A stretch of 64,000 nucleotides of DNA from Angiostrongylus vasorum (lineage: Eukaryota; Nematoda; Chromadorea; Rhabditida; Metastrongylidae): assembly GCA_018806985.1 (NCBI GenBank), contig JADANN010000429.1, forward strand, positions 496,001 through 560,000. Reading direction: 5' to 3'. The number at the start of each line of letters is the position of its first letter. The first letter of the stretch is position 1. Position numbers and translations under genes: made by a program. The notes below the pieces were generated by a model, which did not search any database, was not told where the DNA came from, and saw only the letters and a program-made list of their open reading frames with translations. Positions 59,291 through 64,000 of this stretch are shown here, piece by piece.

Positions 59291-59660
59291 AGGGGAGGTC
59301 GTCGATTCCTTTCAAGAATTTGTCAGCCACAAAAGCGGAAAGCTTCTTTCGTTTTGTTTTACATCGCTTCTGCTTCCGAATGGATGGATTCGAAGCTGCA
59401 AAATCGGAAGTTTCTTTTGCTGGCTTCTAGTTTACGCCAGAAATTTCACACCTAGTTGGATGTCAATCTTCAAGGCGTCTGTTTCCATCAGTGTGTAAGA
59501 AATCTTCATTAAACACCCATATGGTAGTTAGATGAATCGATCCAAATCGATTAGGTCATTGCTTGAAAAAAATTGTCTTCCAGGTTCGAGAAGTTTTATG
59601 ATCACCATTTTTTTTGCGTTGCGATTGAAGTTTTAGGATACAATTTAACGACACAGCTTG

Positions 59661-59673
59661 AGATCTATTACAG
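59661..59673 (+). promoter_or_regulatory. Candidate spliced-leader (trans-splice) acceptor before the transporter ATG
   Basis: The transporter ATG at 59674 directly follows a CTATTACAG acceptor. An acceptor abutting the start codon with no convincing upstream exon is the usual picture for nematode SL1 trans-splicing. A cis-spliced non-coding 5' exon would look the same. Confidence 0.45.
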
Positions 59674-62600
59674 ATGGTCGCCACTGGCGATTCCTCTTTG
59701 GTCACCGTCAGCGTCATTCAGCCGACCTCAATGAAAACAAATGAAACACGTGAGTCGACTTTCGCGCATTATCGTAATTTATTGTCATTTACTTATCAAC
59801 AGAGTCGATAAGTTAGCATTCTTCCTCTACATCAAGATTTTAGAGATCTTCTTTTAGCTGATTCAACGACGTTTGTTAGTCTACTTGCTAAACTTATTAC
59901 ACGCTCAACCGCTCAACTTCTCCTTCCTCAACTGTCAAGCTGGATAAGATGTTGCGATAATTTAAAGACCTTTAGAATCACTAGAAAGATGACTGCATAT
60001 TTTATGTAATGATTGATGAATAAGGGATAAAGCTCTCGGCGTTGATCAATCCCTAAAGGATGCGCCGTGCATTCGACTTCACTAAGCATCGTTTGGAGGT
60101 GATTGAATGCATATCTGGCCTTTACAATGACTCGCGGTGGCCTACCGATGTATCGAGTCAGTGCTGCTATCCTCTCAGACAATTCTGGTACCAATTTGCC
60201 GACCCCGGAGGGATGGAGGGCTTGGTGGGCCATGGGTGATATTATAATTAAAAATGCTGATAGTCACCACAATTGGCATGTTATAATAGCTTTCGGCGTT
60301 GGAATCCCATGGGGTTTCCTATGCATTAGACTCTATTCGTAGCATCGTAAAGGTGACCGAGTGCATGTTTGGCCCAAAATTCATTAATGTGACGGAATCG
60401 GAACAATTGCAAGCTAAGCGGTAAAAGCGACATATTTATGATAACAATTGTGGACATTCTTGCTGAAGATGATGAAAATGGAGATGAATATCCCCAATCC
60501 TTAGGTTAAATTGGAATAAAGAGAAAGTTAAGCTAACACCACATCTAAAAGATTGAAAAAATAGCTGAAGGTCTCATGTATCTGATCTCAATTTGGCGGC
60601 GAGAAAGGTAGAAAAGCAATGAAGGAAAGGGAGAAATGAAGGAGTAGGAAGAAAAGCGAAGAAGAAGAAAAAAGAGATTAGTTTAAAAGAAGGTTCCATG
60701 CCTAGCACTTGAGCCGACGTCACGGGAGACTTGGAGACAATTTGGGAGGGAGGGCTCTACTTTGCTGAAAATTGGTCGAATTTTGGAAGGTTGTTCATAG
60801 TGATCGCCACATAAATGAATCACTTTTTACTTAAATAGTTAGCAGGCCAGTTTCTGCAAATAGTTCGACCTCAAAATCTTCATCTGGCGGAAGTTTTATG
60901 GCTGCGTGAAGCCTTTTTTCTGAAGTCCCAAGATCAGGACTCTGTGCCTTGGTAGTCACCACACTATGTTACTGGACTCCTCTATCATCGGGGTCCTCAA
61001 TTTGTGACTTTGCTTTTTTTAAGGGTGGCTGCAATTCTTAGCATGGATTTATGCTAAGCTAGGCTTCCTGATGGAAATATTGATCTGGTGTGAGTGATTC
61101 TTGCCGTGCGCATGAACCGAATGAACCTTTCGACAACTAAGAACACGCCCGTACTACGGTAACGCAGTAAATCATGGACGAGTGAACGGATCAACGGATA
61201 AATAAGTAAAAAAGTAAATTTTTGAAACCTCGGCTGAGTAAATCTGTATACTAACCTCGTGTAAGCTCAACAATTCAAATATATATTGATTATTTTGCAG
61301 TCGAAATTAGATGACGGTCGGCTTAAAAATTGTTTTAGTCTTCATAATTAAAAGTAGCTGGAGGTCAAAGCAACAATGGCACCCCTTCCCTAATCTTTGT
61401 GCTGCCATAGGTTGAAACCCTGCGCTATCAGCAACATTGAGAGTTCGAGGTTCTTGGGAAAATATTTTTGACAAAAGCGGCGAAGCTACTTTTTTATTAT
61501 TAAAATTACCATGCTCTCAAAATACCTGCGCTTTCCTGTAACACGCTTTTGCACGTTGTAATTTCTTGGTTACCTTTTGTTTAAATCAAGAAGTGAATCT
61601 ACTAGAATGTGCTGGGATTAGAGTGACCTTTGATTAGTCATATAAGCATTTTTAAAATGTTTGGTTTCTATCGTCGTTTTTAAGAGCCCTTGGAAAGGGT
61701 AGTCGTGGGTTCGAAGTCCATCCCTCTGAGGTTTGGAGTTTTGCACATATCTCAGCATAATTGTGGTTCTACTTCACACAATACTTGCTTACTTGATGCT
61801 TGAACGGCTCGTCCTCACTAGTTGTGTGGGCGCCAGCATAATCACCACTCTTCGGAGATTTGCTAGTTAAGCTATTGTGATTCCCTGGAATCCCGAGGAC
61901 AGCCTGCCCGAAGCCTGCCCCAGGTCTTCAACCAAAACAGGCAGTCGCAGCCCTTTGGATCAGCGGGAGATTTGCCACCATGCGACTCTAATACCAGGAC
62001 GGTGGTGGATCCTGCTATTGGTTTAATCTTATCTGGGCTTTCCGATGGAAACGCCGGACTCCTTCTTAGTATGAGGACTCTGCTGGGGGGTATGAATTTC
62101 CTCCTACACATTGCAACCCGACACCCAGGAACACCTCCCAGCCACGGTGAGACGGTGAACCGTTGGCAGGCCTTCTGTGTTTACATGTGAGTATTCATGC
62201 ATGCGTTCGTTAATGTGTTCTCACTTAGAGAATTGCATTTTATTCGTCAATTCGGCAGAAACCTTCAATCAAGTGACAGTTAAGTATATGGGAGGAGGTT
62301 CGGAGTCGCCTCCAACAAATAAGCTTCCCATCTACTTTAGGGAGAGACTGGCAAGCTACCCGTGAGTGCACCCAGCTTCAACGTTCAGACTTAAGTTATA
62401 GGTGGGTATCCGAAGGCTAAATACAGTAAAGTAGACGGGCTCCGTTCCCTTACCTCCGAATGAGTTCATTATACGGCAGGAAGGGAGCACAATTCAGATT
62501 TATGCTTCCCCAGGTCATTCACGTTGACGAGTGACAGCTGATAGCACAGTTAAGGTTAAAAAACTGGCTAAGAAATAAACAAGGCCTCGTTTGGTGCTGT

Positions 62601-63039
62601 AGATGTTACGTCAGCTCTCGGAAGCTCTAATCACAGGCTCGAAACCCAACTACGGCTCAGAGTTTTGCTCACAACTCAGTATCCTTGTGGTTGTAGCTCA
62701 CATCGTACCCTGCCATGAAAAAAGAATAGGCAGTGAATAATAGTTAAATACTGTCGTTTTACCATGAAAAATGTTCCAGATTTTTCTATTATGGTTCTTT
62801 TTGGTGAATTTTATTCTAATTCGTTTCACAAATAAACACTTACGTGAATAAGCTTTATAGATGACTTAGTGATTGCTTTAGATAGCACGAAGCGATCTGA
62901 TGAGGACAGCTCGTGGACGAGATACGCTGTGTTGTGCGCCACCATCATCTGCTTGTCATCTGTCATGGCGAACATGGTGTGCTTCAACTTCACCGTGCTC
63001 TGCATGCCGGCCACTCACGAGGTGCTCGCTGCCAACGAG
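59674..63039 (+). CDS. Major facilitator (SLC17-like) transporter, 5' exons only
   Basis: Three exons join in frame: 59674-59749 (25 codons plus 1 base, donor GTGAGT), 62259-62361 (acceptor TTCGGCAG, donor GTGAGT) and 62886-63039 (acceptor TTTAGATAG, donor GAG|GTATGG), making 333 nt or 111 residues. An ~70-residue cytoplasmic N-terminus precedes TM1 at about residues 73-98. TM1 reads RYAVLCATIICLSS...FNFTVLCM, closely resembling the first helix of the SLC17-type anion/solute carriers expanded in nematodes. The substrate cannot be told from TM1. Downstream exons were not found before the window ends at 64000, so the gene is cut by the edge. An alternative exon-3 acceptor at 62881 exists but does not fit the phase of exon 2. 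Exon 3 is firm; exons 1 and 2 rest on phase agreement. Confidence 0.7.
60022..60238 (-). mobile_element. SINE-1 copy lacking its tRNA-like head, in the transporter's first intron
   Basis: Well-preserved body from the ggataaagctctcggcg tail to gggatggagggcttggtgggccatggg, where homology stops: a 5' truncation. A further diverged partial copy follows at about 60287-60375 (gctttcggcgttggaatcccatggggtttcctatgcatt). Confidence 0.75.
60376..61682. other. Within the transporter's first intron, nothing recognised
   Basis: Purine-rich around 60600-60690 (gaaagg...gaagaagaaaaaag). 61245-61285 has a weak family-5 trace (taacctcgtgtaagctca). Confidence 0.45.
61683..61790 (+). repeat. SINE-2 fragment in the transporter's first intron
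   Basis: agcccttggaaagggtagtcgtGGGTTCGAAGTCC (good B box), ggagttttgcacatatctcagcataattgtggtt. A family-3 repeat begins immediately after it. Confidence 0.55.
61793..62172 (+). repeat. Family-3 repeat in the transporter's first intron
   Basis: ttgcttacttgatgcttgaacggctcgtcctcac to cagccacggtgagacggtgaaccgttgg. It ends about 85 bp before the proposed second exon of the transporter. Confidence 0.65.
62500..62748 (+). mobile_element. SINE-2 copy between transporter exons 2 and 3
   Basis: attcacgttgacgagtgacagctgatagcac, aaactggctaagaaataaac, TTTGGTGCTGTAGATGTTACG (A-box region), CACAGGCTCGAAACCC (B box), and the tail cagagttttgctcacaactcagtatccttg...ccctgccatgaaaaaagaataggcag. Confidence 0.65.
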
Positions 63040-64000
63040 GTATGGATTGAAATGAGCCAATAGCTATATTTTGCATGAAGACCTTTGCGTGGGCGTCAAA
63101 CTAAGTATCTAGAATGTAGAGTTCCCAGAAGTTCCCTAAGATCCCAGACGAGCATAGGTGACATGACTGTTTATCAGTAAGGTGAGACGAGGTTGATAAA
63201 AAACTTTATTCTGCCAAATAAGGTAGCCAAACAAAGCTTTTTATCAGCCTCGTTCTTGCTTACCAATGAAAAATACATATGGATTAGTGGCGCCGAAATT
63301 GAAAAGTCGGTTTTTGAAATGTAAATTGTATAGTTAGGATGTGGTAGTGATATTAAGCGATTAGTTTACGGCATAAAACAGTTAAGATGGTAAAGCCTCT
63401 AGTACTGTTAGCGATAGTCAGCGAAAATGTCTAAAAAATGAAGTGATCGCATTTGTTTATGGTCTGTTGCGATCGAAGGAGGATCTCCGTTGAGCCTTAG
63501 GCTAACGAATGACATCGAATTTTGATACTGAGATGAAAGTTGATGGGTCAATTTTCTGTGTTCTAGTTTAGATCATCGCAATCCTCAGTTCACTGGTAAT
63601 TTACAAACTTGTTGAGAGTTTCTCTCTAGTGAGTGTCCTGATAGTCCTGATTGGACACCTTGAGACTATGCTGTCACAATATTGATGGTGGTCCCAAGGA
63701 CTGGTACTTTTAGTTTTCGTTTGGTCTGTAAAACCCATAAAAAATATGCTTTTTCCATATTAGGTACTAGACTGTTTATACGTATTTAACCGTATCCTCT
63801 CCATAGATGTCTCGGGGATCTGCGCAATTTATCTGATGGTTTAAGTATCTTGCAAACATCATTTAAAGAGATGGAAGAGTTCGTGGGTGGTTTAGTCCGG
63901 CTGCATCTCCAATATCTGGCATTTTGTATACTCAAGGACATATTGAAAGCTAATTGAGCGTCGTTTTCCCGGGAAAGATCCTGATTGTAGGGCGTCTTCT
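63040..64000 (+). other. Transporter intron 3 to window edge
   Basis: No exon matching the loop and TM2 of a major-facilitator protein was found, so the next exon is probably beyond 64000. It contains the short fold-back at 63183-63270. Confidence 0.45.
63183..63270. repeat. Family-5-like short fold-back in the transporter's intron 3
   Basis: gacgaggttgataaaaa (left) and ttttatcagcctcgttc (right) are inverted around an ~40-nt centre, giving a short hairpin built from the outer ends of the family. Confidence 0.4.

Noticed and set aside
59046..59455. His/Thr-rich and Cys/Val-rich frames
   Set aside because: Translations of the TG microsatellite.
1..64000. CRISPR arrays, bacterial operons, phage or viral genes
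   Set aside because: No regularly spaced identical repeats and no prokaryotic gene organisation; regular-looking repeats are microsatellites or dispersed SINEs.

Overview
This is eukaryotic DNA, best read as a rhabditid nematode and probably a strongylid (hookworm-like) parasite. The evidence is introns bounded by GT...TTTCAG or TTTTAG, kilobase-scale repeat-filled introns, a degraded RTE-type reverse transcriptase, and a transporter start of the type expanded in nematodes. The species is an inference, and nothing here looks bacterial or viral.

Two protein-coding genes can be supported, both on the + strand. (1) A 13-exon gene at 30211-50122 encodes an MTSS1/MIM-type I-BAR (IMD) protein of about 589 residues. 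Every junction keeps the reading frame, and exons 2-7 carry the IMD. The rest of the protein is Ser/Pro-rich with a proline-arginine cluster, and no C-terminal WH2 motif was found. (2) The first three exons (59674-59749, 62259-62361, 62886-63039) of a major-facilitator (SLC17-like) transporter give 111 residues up to the end of TM1; the rest lies beyond the window.

Everything else is intergenic or intronic and dominated by dispersed repeats. I distinguish five families by eye. SINE-1 is about 275 bp and tRNA-derived, with a TTTATCC tail; five copies have recognisable target-site duplications. SINE-2 is about 300 bp with a tRNA-like core holding A and B boxes. Family 3 is about 380 bp with no recognised class. 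Family 4 is about 300 bp with a possible tRNA-like head. Family 5 is palindromic or fold-back. There is also one decayed RTE reverse-transcriptase fossil (about 14440-15205) and several microsatellites.

Layout: 1-30210 has no supportable host gene, only repeats, the RTE fossil and a strong hairpin at 16317-16376. 30211-50122 is the MTSS1-like gene, with SINEs, a CT microsatellite, a TA microsatellite and a G-quadruplex motif in its introns. 50123-59673 is intergenic, with a candidate poly(A) signal, a 72-bp direct repeat and SINEs. 59674-64000 is the 5' part of the transporter gene, whose first long intron holds SINE and family-3 copies. Repeat boundaries are by-eye estimates to within about 10-20 bp unless a target-site duplication is given.
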